DNA of 64,000 bases from CAZOEL01 sp964578835 (lineage in GTDB: Bacteria > Desulfobacterota > Syntrophobacteria > Syntrophobacterales > Syntrophobacteraceae): the NCBI GenBank assembly GCA_964578835.1, contig CAZOEL010000032.1:1-64000 (forward strand), in the 5' to 3' direction. Shown here one piece after another: positions 17,124-24,582 of the stretch. A program made the translations under genes and the position numbers. The notes below the pieces were generated by a model, which was given only the letters and a program-made list of their open reading frames with translations, was not told the origin of the DNA and did no database searches. The stretch's first letter is position 1; each line of letters opens with the position of its first letter.

Positions 17124-19742
17124 ATGTTGAGATTATCGTTGAGGCGCTCGTTTTTTTTGTTGCTGCTCGTATTGTCCATGGCGCCCGGTTTTTGCCATGT
17201 TATTCTGGCGCAGGATGCTGTCCGGCCGAATGCCGACGAAGCTCTTCCCGCAAATTCCCCTGCTATTCTGCCTCAGGCGTTGAGCGACCGGGCGGCAAGC
17301 CTCAAGCAGGAAGTTACAGCTATACGGGCTCGCGCGATGGAAGCCGGAGAAGCCCTGACGGCTGCTCGGAAAGCGCTCGATGATCTGCGTGTTGAGACAT
17401 CCTCTCTCAAAGCGTTCCTCGTATTGGGGCCGCTTCCGCTTTCTCAGGTGCAGACGCTCTTGAGGGATTATCGGGCGCTAGGCTCGAAAGTCGTCTCGAG
17501 CATTGAGGCTATCACAAAAGAAATCGAGAAACTGAAAGCCTCTCAACAAGCCCGAACCGAGTCTTTTTCCGCTCTCAGCGCCGCTATCGGAGGGCTTCGA
17601 GAGACGTGGCGCTCCGGCGTATGGTCGGAAGAAGCTGAAGAGCGCTTCCAGAGTTATGCGCGACTTGCATCGGAGGCGGAGCGCGCTTCATCCCGTTTGC
17701 TCGAGATCCAGGAAAGCAGCCAAAAGGTGCTTCAGGATCAGAAAGCGCTTCTTGATGATGTGCTCCCGAGGCTTGCAGACATTGAAGAATCCTGGCGAGT
17801 GGAATTGCTTCAACGCCAGGAGGAGACTTCTCTGAAATCGCAGATGACGGATGTCTGGCGTACGCTAATGGCTCTCCCGGGTCGTGGACAACAATGGTTC
17901 GCCGGTCTTCTGACATCGGGACGGGCAGTCTCCTTCATTATTAGCCATGCGGAAATTCTCATGGGCCTTCTGGCCTTTATGGCCGCTCTTGCGTGGACGA
18001 TCAATAGATTCAATCGAATCGTTGCGCCCTGGCTCTTGGTCTGGCAGCAAAAGGCGAGCGATGCTGGCATGCGGGTGCTCCTCAGGGTTGCTCTCATCCT
18101 GATTTCGATGCTCGGCTCCATCGGCCTGACCCTCTGGCTGTTTCTGGCGTTCAGGGCTTTGGATCTCATGACTTCCGATCCAGCTTTGATTGTTCTCTAT
18201 TCTTTGGTTGCGATCATCTCGCTTCGTCTCATATCCCGTCTTGTTCAGGCCCTTTTCAGCGGAGAAGATGAAGGAGAATCCCTCTTGCCCGTTGATGCGG
18301 AAACCGCGCGATTTTATCGCACGCGGCTCAAAACGTTGTCCGCATATGTCATCCTTGGGCTGCTCGGATTGAAAATAATGGAGCTTTTGGAAGTGGCGGC
18401 GTCTATCCGTCTCTTCCTGAGATACATTTTTGAGGTGGGATTGCTGATTTGGAACCTGTTGCTCTTTCGTCGCCGATACCTCGAGGCGCTTTTGCCGGAG
18501 ACAATGGGAGCCGCGTGGCTCAGATGGGCGAAGACGGTGCAGATCGTGCGCGGTTCGATCGCGGCTGTTCTGGTTGTCATTGTCTTTACCTATCTTCTGG
18601 GTTTTCAGAGCCTTTCGGTCTTCCTGTCTCGAGCGACCTCCGGGAGCCAGGCTGTGTTCATTCTCTGGGGGGCTGTGAGTCTGCTTGGGAGAGGCATTAT
18701 CCACTACGTGCTGCACGCGCGGGAAGGCCTGCTCGGTAGGCGATTTCCGGGCAGGAATGATTCGCTGGGCCGGCTTTGCTCCCTGTCGAAAAACATGTAC
18801 CAGGTTTTGATCTCCATCGGAGCCGTCCTGCTGGTTTTTGGCGCGTGGGGATTGAAGCCCGCCTATCTGGCTTATATTTTCGAAGCGCTTTCATGGGGAA
18901 TCAATATCGGCCCCGTTCGTCTGACTCCCATCAACCTCTTTTCGACTTTCCTGGTGATCTACTTCGGGATATGGCTTTCCCGGTTCGCGTCCACTTTGCT
19001 GCAGATGCGGGTTTTTCCCAGAACCGGCTGGGATATCGGAATTCAGTACACCATCTCCACGATACTCCAGTACCTCATCATGATCATTGGCGCTTTGCTC
19101 GCCCTCAGCGTGCTGGGCTTTCCCCTGGCGAACCTCGCGATTATCATGGGCGCGGTCGGCGTTGGGGTTGGCTTGGGGCTTCAGAATATCGTCAGCAACT
19201 TTTTTAGCGGCCTTGTTCTTTTGATTGAACGTCCGATCAAAGTCGGAGATATGCTCGTAATCGACGGTCAATGGGGTGAAGTGAAGGAAATCCGCATGCG
19301 CAGCACCGTTTTTCAGACCTATGAGCGCTCGGTATTGATCATCCCCAATTCGGATCTGACTTCATCGAAGATTCTCAACTGGACTCACTTCGGCCGGGGC
19401 GCCAACCGCTTGACCCTTAAAATCGGGGTATCGTACGGGGCGGACGTAAGACAGGTTACCGAACTGCTCAAGGATGTCTGCCGGGCGAATCCCCAGGTAT
19501 TGACCGATCCTCCCCCACAGGTTTTCTTCGAGGCTTACGGCGACAGTTCGCTCAATTTCAATATTAACATCTTTGTCGGCGCGCCCAGCGAGCGCATACC
19601 CACCACACACGAGCTCAACAGCGCCATCTTCGAGGCTTTTCGGGAACATGACATCGAAATTCCCTTTCCCCAAAGGGACCTTTTCATCAAAAACTGGCCT
19701 GAGCCTCTGCCAAAGGGAGAGGAGATAAAAAGTGACGAGTGA
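17124..19742 (+). CDS. large MscS-family mechanosensitive ion channel
   Basis: An 872-residue channel. A signal peptide (about 1-30) precedes a periplasmic coiled-coil region to about 260, then about ten transmembrane helices, and a C-terminal MscS core with the pore helix (GAVGVGVGLGLQNIVSNFFSG) and the beta domain (DMLVIDGQWGEVKEIRMRST). This layout is that of the long MscK/YbiO/YjeP class that releases osmolytes when the membrane is stretched. The ATG has AGGAGG a few bases upstream; an upstream TTG at 17079 lacks this support. Its end overlaps the MFS gene by 11 bases. Confidence 0.92.
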   Translation: MLRLSLRRSFFLLLLVLSMAPGFCHVILAQDAVRPNADEALPANSPAILPQALSDRAASLKQEVTAIRARAMEAGEALTAARKALDDLRVETSSLKAFLVLGPLPLSQVQTLLRDYRALGSKVVSSIEAITKEIEKLKASQQARTESFSALSAAIGGLRETWRSGVWSEEAEERFQSYARLASEAERASSRLLEIQESSQKVLQDQKALLDDVLPRLADIEESWRVELLQRQEETSLKSQMTDVWRTLMALPGRGQQWFAGLLTSGRAVSFIISHAEILMGLLAFMAALAWTINRFNRIVAPWLLVWQQKASDAGMRVLLRVALILISMLGSIGLTLWLFLAFRALDLMTSDPALIVLYSLVAIISLRLISRLVQALFSGEDEGESLLPVDAETARFYRTRLKTLSAYVILGLLGLKIMELLEVAASIRLFLRYIFEVGLLIWNLLLFRRRYLEALLPETMGAAWLRWAKTVQIVRGSIAAVLVVIVFTYLLGFQSLSVFLSRATSGSQAVFILWGAVSLLGRGIIHYVLHAREGLLGRRFPGRNDSLGRLCSLSKNMYQVLISIGAVLLVFGAWGLKPAYLAYIFEALSWGINIGPVRLTPINLFSTFLVIYFGIWLSRFASTLLQMRVFPRTGWDIGIQYTISTILQYLIMIIGALLALSVLGFPLANLAIIMGAVGVGVGLGLQNIVSNFFSGLVLLIERPIKVGDMLVIDGQWGEVKEIRMRSTVFQTYERSVLIIPNSDLTSSKILNWTHFGRGANRLTLKIGVSYGADVRQVTELLKDVCRANPQVLTDPPPQVFFEAYGDSSLNFNINIFVGAPSERIPTTHELNSAIFEAFREHDIEIPFPQRDLFIKNWPEPLPKGEEIKSDE

Positions 19743-21120
19743 TGACGCTTCAACCAAAAAAGCGGCGCTAACGGTCGCTGTGGTCAGCTCCTTTATCACG
19801 CCGTTCATGATTTCTTCAATCAACATTGCGCTGCCGTCCATCGAAAGAGATCTTCAGATGAATGCGGTCATGATGAGCTGGGTTCCGACTTCTTTCCTGC
19901 TCGCCGCGACGGTGGCCCTTCTTCCCATGGGCAGACTGGCCGATATCTACGGAAGAAAACGGACATATGCTTTGGGGTTCGCGCTTCTCACTGCTGCATC
20001 TCTCATATCGGGCCTCTCCTTTTCCGCTTCCATGCTGCTTATCGGCAGGGCTCTGCAGGGCATTGGAAGCGCCATGATATTCGCCACCGGCTTAGCCATC
20101 ATAAGCTCGGTGTTTCCGCTTGGCGAGAGAGGGCGGGCTCTGGGCATAACCGTTTCCGCCGTATATACGGGCCTTTCCTTCGGTCCTTTCCTCGGTGGAA
20201 TCCTGACCCACCACCTTACCTGGAGAAGCATCTTTTTTGCGGTTGCGCTGCTGGGCGTGGGGGCGGTGGCTCTGATTGTTCGGAAATTGAAAGGCGAGTG
20301 GGCGGAGGCCGAAGGGGAGAGCTTCGATTATGTCGGCTCCTTGATATACGGCGCATCCATATCCGCCATGATGATCGGGATCTCTCTTCTGCCCGATATA
20401 AGAAGCCTTTGGCTCATCCCTCCCGGGATCCTCGGCCTCCTTCTGTTTGCAGCGTGGGAGGCAAGAATCGCGAGCCCGGTATTCGACGTAAGGCTCTTCA
20501 GGGGAAACCGCGTATTCGCCTTATCGAGCCTCGCCGCGCTCATCAATTACAGCGCCACGTTCTCAGTAACTTTCCTGATGAGTCTCTACCTTCAATACAT
20601 CAAGGGCTTGGGTCCCCAGAGCACAGGCGTTGTTCTGGTCGCCCAGCCGCTCATGATGGCCGTCTTCTCGCCTTTTAGCGGCAAGCTTTCAGATAAAGTG
20701 GAGCCCAGGATCGTCGCTTCTCTCGGCATGGCGCTGACTGCAACAGGGCTTTTTATTTTTACTTTTCTGAGTCAAGACGCCACGTTTGCAGCGATTGTCT
20801 CCAACTTGCTCCTTCTCGGTCTGGGATTCGCCCTTTTCTCTTCCCCCAATATGAACGCCATCATGAGCTCGGTTGACAAAAAGCATTACGGCATCGCTTC
20901 CGGGGCCGTCGGCACAATGCGCCTGGTGGGGCAGACTCTCAGCATGGGCGTCACGGCTTCTTTTTTCGCCCTGTATATCGGGGAAGCCCAAATTACTGCA
21001 GAGTTTTATCCCGCTTTCCTAAAAGCTCTCAGAATGACCTTCATGGTTTCCACCGCCTTATGCATCGGGGGAGTGTTCGCCTCGTTGACTCGAGGCAAGC
21101 TGCGCGGGAATGGAGCGTGA
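19732..21120 (+). CDS. MFS multidrug-type exporter, DHA2 class
   Basis: A 462-residue major facilitator transporter. It has the MFS motif A (GRLADIYGRKRTY) after the second helix and motif C-like GPFLGGILTHHLTWRSIF, which marks drug:proton antiporters. The number of hydrophobic segments fits the 14-helix DHA2 (EmrB/QacA) class. It starts with GTG, has GGAGAGGAG upstream and overlaps the channel gene by 11 bases, so the two are co-translated. The substrate cannot be told. A strong hairpin follows at 21157-21195. Confidence 0.9.
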   Translation: MTSDDASTKKAALTVAVVSSFITPFMISSINIALPSIERDLQMNAVMMSWVPTSFLLAATVALLPMGRLADIYGRKRTYALGFALLTAASLISGLSFSASMLLIGRALQGIGSAMIFATGLAIISSVFPLGERGRALGITVSAVYTGLSFGPFLGGILTHHLTWRSIFFAVALLGVGAVALIVRKLKGEWAEAEGESFDYVGSLIYGASISAMMIGISLLPDIRSLWLIPPGILGLLLFAAWEARIASPVFDVRLFRGNRVFALSSLAALINYSATFSVTFLMSLYLQYIKGLGPQSTGVVLVAQPLMMAVFSPFSGKLSDKVEPRIVASLGMALTATGLFIFTFLSQDATFAAIVSNLLLLGLGFALFSSPNMNAIMSSVDKKHYGIASGAVGTMRLVGQTLSMGVTASFFALYIGEAQITAEFYPAFLKALRMTFMVSTALCIGGVFASLTRGKLRGNGA

Positions 21121-21156
21121 TGAAGCCTCAAGAGCGCAACCCCTTGCAAGAATGTC

Positions 21157-21195
21157 AAAACGCCGGGAAAACGAATATCGTCTTCCCGGCGTTTT
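21157..21195. terminator. bidirectional rho-independent terminator
   Basis: A 13-base stem (21157-21169 with 21183-21195) begins with AAAA and ends with TTTT, with GCCGGG at its core. It lies between the convergent MFS and small heat-shock genes and can terminate both. Confidence 0.85.
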
Positions 21196-21227
21196 GATGC
21201 GCGATAAGCCCGAGGGCCGCGAGGCTA

Positions 21228-21623
21228 TTAACCGTTGACCGCGATCTTTCTCGGTTTTACGGCCTCCGCTTTGGGGAGCGCCAGTTTGAGAACGCCGTCC
21301 TTCATAGAGGCCTCGATCTTACCCTTGTCGATCGAGTTTGAAAGGCTAAATTCCCGCAGGTAATCTCCGCATGAATACTCTTTGAATAGCGTTCTTCCGC
21401 ATCCGTTTTCCATTTTGGCAGTCCCGCGGATTGTCAACTTATCGTCATTGAGGTCGATGCTCACGTTCTCGATCGGTATTCCCGGCATGTCCGCAAGAAG
21501 AGTCAGGGCGTTTTCCGATTCATAGATGTCTACGGGCGGAATGAACACCCGCGCGCTTCTCGTCTCTTCAGCTCCTCTGTCAAGCTCTTGTTTTTCCTTA
21601 AGCTCCAAATCTTTATCAGCCAT
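21228..21623 (-). CDS. Hsp20 family small heat-shock protein (second gene)
   Basis: A 131-residue alpha-crystallin-domain chaperone that holds unfolding proteins. The domain spans about residues 30-125, with VDIYESENALTLLADMPG near its start and GVLKLALPK near its end, the usual A-x-x-x-n-GVL-x-L-x-P signature. It differs from its neighbour in having SCGDYLREFSL in place of the usual GxFxRxxxLP segment. The ATG at 21623 has AGGAG upstream; a longer frame reaching 21698 overlaps the upstream gene and lacks support. Probably co-transcribed with the upstream hsp20. Confidence 0.9.
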   Translation of the reverse strand: MADKDLELKEKQELDRGAEETRSARVFIPPVDIYESENALTLLADMPGIPIENVSIDLNDDKLTIRGTAKMENGCGRTLFKEYSCGDYLREFSLSNSIDKGKIEASMKDGVLKLALPKAEAVKPRKIAVNG

Positions 21624-21690
21624 TGCCTTTTTCTCCTCATCCAAGCGTTTCGCAAACATTTCTATACAACACAACCCACAAAGATCATCT

Positions 21691-22152
21691 TCAGCCATTG
21701 ATCGCGATCTTCTTCGGCTTTGCGTGCTCAGCCTTGGGGAGCGTCAATTTCAGCACTCCGTCTTTGCAGTGAGCCTCCACCCTGTCGGCGTCCACATCAA
21801 AGGGCAGAGTCAACGCCTTGTGGAATTTTCCGGTTTGTCTTTCTCTCCTGTGATAGCTCACGTTCTCGACTGCGTCGGGCTTTCTCTCACCTTTGAGGGT
21901 AAGGGTATTTCCCACAACCGAAATGTCCAGATCCTCCGCCTTGATCCCTGGAAGCTCGGCTTCCACGTAGACCTTCTCCCCGTCTTCATTGACATTCAGG
22001 GCCGGAAATACTCCCGAGCCGGGCTCAAACGCGGACGCCCATCCCTTTCCAGTGAAGCCGGAAAAGAGCCTTTCCATATCCCTTTTCATCCGCATCATTT
22101 CCGCCATGGGATTCATCCAGTTCGACATGCTTGGATAGCGTACGACAGCCAT
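21691..22152 (-). CDS. Hsp20 family small heat-shock protein (first gene)
   Basis: A 153-residue alpha-crystallin small heat-shock protein. A Met-rich N-terminal arm (MNPMAEMMRMKRDMERLFSG) leads into the crystallin domain, which ends with GVLKLTLPKAEHAKPKKI. It is of class A type with the GKFHKALTLPFDVD segment. The ATG at 22152 has AGGAG upstream; the much longer open frame to 22926 runs through the promoter and into the divergent recombinase gene, so it is not used. It is the first gene of a two-gene hsp20 operon driven from about 22220-22248. Confidence 0.93.
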   Translation of the reverse strand: MAVVRYPSMSNWMNPMAEMMRMKRDMERLFSGFTGKGWASAFEPGSGVFPALNVNEDGEKVYVEAELPGIKAEDLDISVVGNTLTLKGERKPDAVENVSYHRRERQTGKFHKALTLPFDVDADRVEAHCKDGVLKLTLPKAEHAKPKKIAING

Positions 22153-22219
22153 GGAGACTTTCTCCTTTCTTAATGAGAAGTATGGAATATTCAAGACATT
22201 TTTCCTTCCTTTCGAATGC

Positions 22220-22248
22220 AAAATAATCTTGTTGGAGGTGGGTGTCAA
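22220..22248 (-). promoter_or_regulatory. sigma-70-type promoter for the hsp20 operon
   Basis: On the minus strand, a perfect -35 box TTGACA (22243-22248) is followed after 17 bases by TATTTT (22220-22225). It lies about 70 bases upstream of the first hsp20 start. No clear sigma-32 box is seen. Confidence 0.6.
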
Positions 22249-22398
22249 TACATTCAATAAATTATTTTCGTGTAAAAATGCGATCCAATTATTCGACTCA
22301 ATGAATGATTGCCATCGAGACTGGTCGTGCATTAATATTGATATTGACATGTGCTTGGACCTTTTGGCGCAAACCCATAGAGTGCAAGGGGAATTCGC

Positions 22399-23010
22399 AT
22401 GAAAGGCAAATCTGAATCGAATCCCGAATCGTCGGTTGGACATCTCGATAATGACCAAATCGATCAACTGACAGATGCTTTCAAGGCCTGGTATGAGTCT
22501 GCTCCCAGCGCGTTCACAAAGAAGGTGCGGGGCAGGTACTGGATCACTTTCCTTCTTCTTCGCTTCACGGGAGCGCGAATCGGAGAAATCTTGAAGGTTG
22601 ACGATACGATAGACATAGATTTCCACCAGGGGGAAATCAGAATAACCATTACCCGGGAGACCACCGTAAGGCGCGATCCGAGAAGGATTCCCGTGCCCAA
22701 AGATGTGTTGTCCGCCATTAGGGGCTACTTGTCGGAATTTCCCAAAATGCGGGGCAGGCTTTTGGCCCTGGATCAAGGGAATTTCAGGCGAGAGTTTTAC
22801 AGGAGAGCCGAAGAAGCGAGCATTCCGAGGGAGCTGTCGCATCCCCATATTTTGCGGCATACGCGTGCAATCGAGCTTCTGAGGGCGGGAGTTCCTTTGA
22901 ATGTCGTACAGGATCTCCTTGGCCATACCCTCTCGAGCACCACGGCAATCTACCTCGAGCGGACCGAGATGGCGGTCGAAAAGATATTGAGAGAGAAGGG
23001 GCTTATATGA
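22399..23010 (+). CDS. minimal tyrosine recombinase (phage integrase family)
   Basis: A 203-residue protein with the catalytic fold of tyrosine recombinases. The active-site residues are visible: R60 (FTGARIGE), H150 and R153 (HILRHT), H176 (LLGHTLSS) and the nucleophile Y185 (AIYLE), with H-to-Y spacing of nine as usual. The N-terminal core-binding domain of XerC/D and phage integrases is absent or reduced to about 45 residues. AAGGGG precedes the ATG. It is divergent from the hsp20 operon and no att sites or mobile genes flank it, so it may be a domesticated recombinase or a relic. Confidence 0.88.
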   Translation: MKGKSESNPESSVGHLDNDQIDQLTDAFKAWYESAPSAFTKKVRGRYWITFLLLRFTGARIGEILKVDDTIDIDFHQGEIRITITRETTVRRDPRRIPVPKDVLSAIRGYLSEFPKMRGRLLALDQGNFRREFYRRAEEASIPRELSHPHILRHTRAIELLRAGVPLNVVQDLLGHTLSSTTAIYLERTEMAVEKILREKGLI

Positions 23011-23019
23011 AATCGGTCA

Positions 23020-23106
23020 ATGGGTAAATGGAGAAGATTTTTCTTACTCGCGGGTATTCCCTTCGTTGTGTTATTCTGCCTGATCTTTTTGGGGTTGCGG
23101 GGATGA
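23020..23106 (+). CDS. possible 28-residue single-helix membrane peptide
   Basis: An ATG-initiated frame encodes a basic start (MGKWRR) followed by a continuous hydrophobic helix (FFLLAGIPFVVLFCLIFLGL) and a stop. It fills most of the gap between the recombinase and the DUF4384 gene. This is the profile of small membrane proteins, but there is no clear ribosome site close to the ATG, so the call is tentative. Confidence 0.3.
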   Translation: MGKWRRFFLLAGIPFVVLFCLIFLGLRG

Positions 23107-23133
23107 GTCCGTTTCCGGGAGGAGGAGTGAGAA

Positions 23134-23853
23134 ATGGCTGATTTGAGGGCTGCAATGAGCAGATTGCGGCCGGTTGTGCTGCTTGTCATGCTTTTAGTCA
23201 TCGGGAGCCGATCCGGCTGGTGCGTTCAGCCTCCTTCTTCCTTGAGCTCTGAGGATGAAAAGGTGAGCTTTCGCTGGGCATTCGGAGTGTTGACCATGGG
23301 CGATGAAGGTCCAAGGCTTGAGGCGGTCCGAAGCCATGCGGCGCTCAAAGCCGGCGATAAGCTCAAGATGATGGTGGAGTTGCAGAAGAAGTGCTTTGTC
23401 TATGTGATTTACCAGAATGCGCAAGGCGAGGTGAGCATGCTTTTTCCCTATTCCATGGAGCAGTTTGCCAATGATTATCAGCCGCACAAGCGCTATTTCA
23501 TCCCGAAAAAGGACGCATGGTTTCAACTGGACGAGCATATTGGCTCCGAGACGTTTTATCTGATGGCGTCGACTCGGCGGTTGAGCGAGGTCGAGTATCT
23601 CATGAACCGTTACGAATCTGCCGATCCTCAGAAGAAGCCTCAAATCGCCGATCAGATGGCGGCCGAGATCCGCGAGATAGGCGGCGGGCAGAAAGAAATG
23701 CTGTCTCAAGGGGAAAAAACGGCTTCGTCCGAGAGCCTCACGAGAGGAGTGGAGAGGGCTCAGGGCCGGGACACGGCCGATGTCTCCGCGTTTGCAGAAG
23801 AGATCGCCTCCTTTGGAGTCTATGTCAGGACGATCACCATCGACCATCGATAG
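23134..23853 (+). CDS. exported DUF4384-domain protein
   Basis: A 239-residue protein with a signal-peptide-like start (about 1-32, VVLLVMLLVIGSRSGWC). Residues about 60-140 match the DUF4384 pattern: GDKLKMMVELQKKCFVYVIYQNAQGEVSMLFPY followed by a FIPKKDAWFQLDE strand and ETFYLMAS. DUF4384 domains occur in envelope proteins, often with protein kinases or caspase-like partners; the biochemical role is unknown. A GAGGAG lies upstream of the ATG at 23134; a second ATG at 23155 is possible. The C-terminal third is hydrophilic and not recognised. Confidence 0.75.
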   Translation: MADLRAAMSRLRPVVLLVMLLVIGSRSGWCVQPPSSLSSEDEKVSFRWAFGVLTMGDEGPRLEAVRSHAALKAGDKLKMMVELQKKCFVYVIYQNAQGEVSMLFPYSMEQFANDYQPHKRYFIPKKDAWFQLDEHIGSETFYLMASTRRLSEVEYLMNRYESADPQKKPQIADQMAAEIREIGGGQKEMLSQGEKTASSESLTRGVERAQGRDTADVSAFAEEIASFGVYVRTITIDHR

Positions 23854-23954
23854 CGGTGCGAACGTTGCGCAAGGCGATTCAGCCGCACTCCCTCTAGCTT
23901 CAGAATCATCGCTCAACGGACGTCGGTCTTTTATCGACAACCGTCATCGGCTCG

Positions 23955-24290
23955 TCAGCCGAGAAGCCGATGGTGGATAAAAGCTCCCAGGAGCCATGTC
24001 CCGAAGGCGATCGATACAACGTGGAGTATGGGCAGGTGTTTGCTGAAGCATAAGTAGGCGACGAGAAAAAAGGTGATGGAAGGCAATATTCCCCAAAGAG
24101 CGGCCTTTGTGTACTTCATCATCAGATCGTAGTCGCCGGGATTGTCGGAGTACAGCCAGAGGAGAATTATCAGGCTTGTGAGCGGCATCGTGGCGATGAG
24201 CCCTCCAAGGGACGGGAATCTTCTTCCCACTTGAGTGCAAAAGATGATTAACAGCATGCTCAACAAAAGCTTTACGAAAAAGACCAGCAT
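23955..24290 (-). CDS. small membrane protein, DUF3147-like
   Basis: A 111-residue very hydrophobic protein with about four transmembrane helices. The features LGGLIATMPLTSLIILLWLY and AFGTWLLGAFIHHRLLG resemble the DUF3147 family. It is convergent with the DUF4384 gene, about 100 bases apart, and seems to be a single-gene unit. No function is assigned to the family as far as I know. Confidence 0.75.
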   Translation of the reverse strand: MLVFFVKLLLSMLLIIFCTQVGRRFPSLGGLIATMPLTSLIILLWLYSDNPGDYDLMMKYTKAALWGILPSITFFLVAYLCFSKHLPILHVVSIAFGTWLLGAFIHHRLLG

Positions 24291-24582
24291 GGTTTTCCTT
24301 TCGTTCGTTTTTCACGTGAATTCACTATCATTTTAGGTGCGCAGCATTCTCCTCCGGTTTCTGCAAGTCCTGAATAACTTTCACACCGATTGACGCAGAT
24401 CAAATGATTTTATCACAAGAATGATTAAACTGCTTTACGCAGCGCCGGCTTGGGAGACGCGCGGCCCTGAAATATCCCGCCTGCGGAAGCATGGATGCGC
24501 TGCTTTACGCCGCAGTAGATCTGCGTATAATTTGAATTGAGCGTTCACTCATATGGACGACCGGAGAGGGAGGGTGCTAAGA

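Noticed and set aside
17865..18716. Minus-strand frame of 283 codons opposite the MscS channel
   Set aside because: Antisense to transmembrane coding sequence; low-complexity Gln/Arg/Asn-rich product typical of a shadow frame.
24308..24323. CACGTG-centred sequence resembling parS
   Set aside because: Only 12 of 16 positions match the consensus; the site at 54480 is far better.
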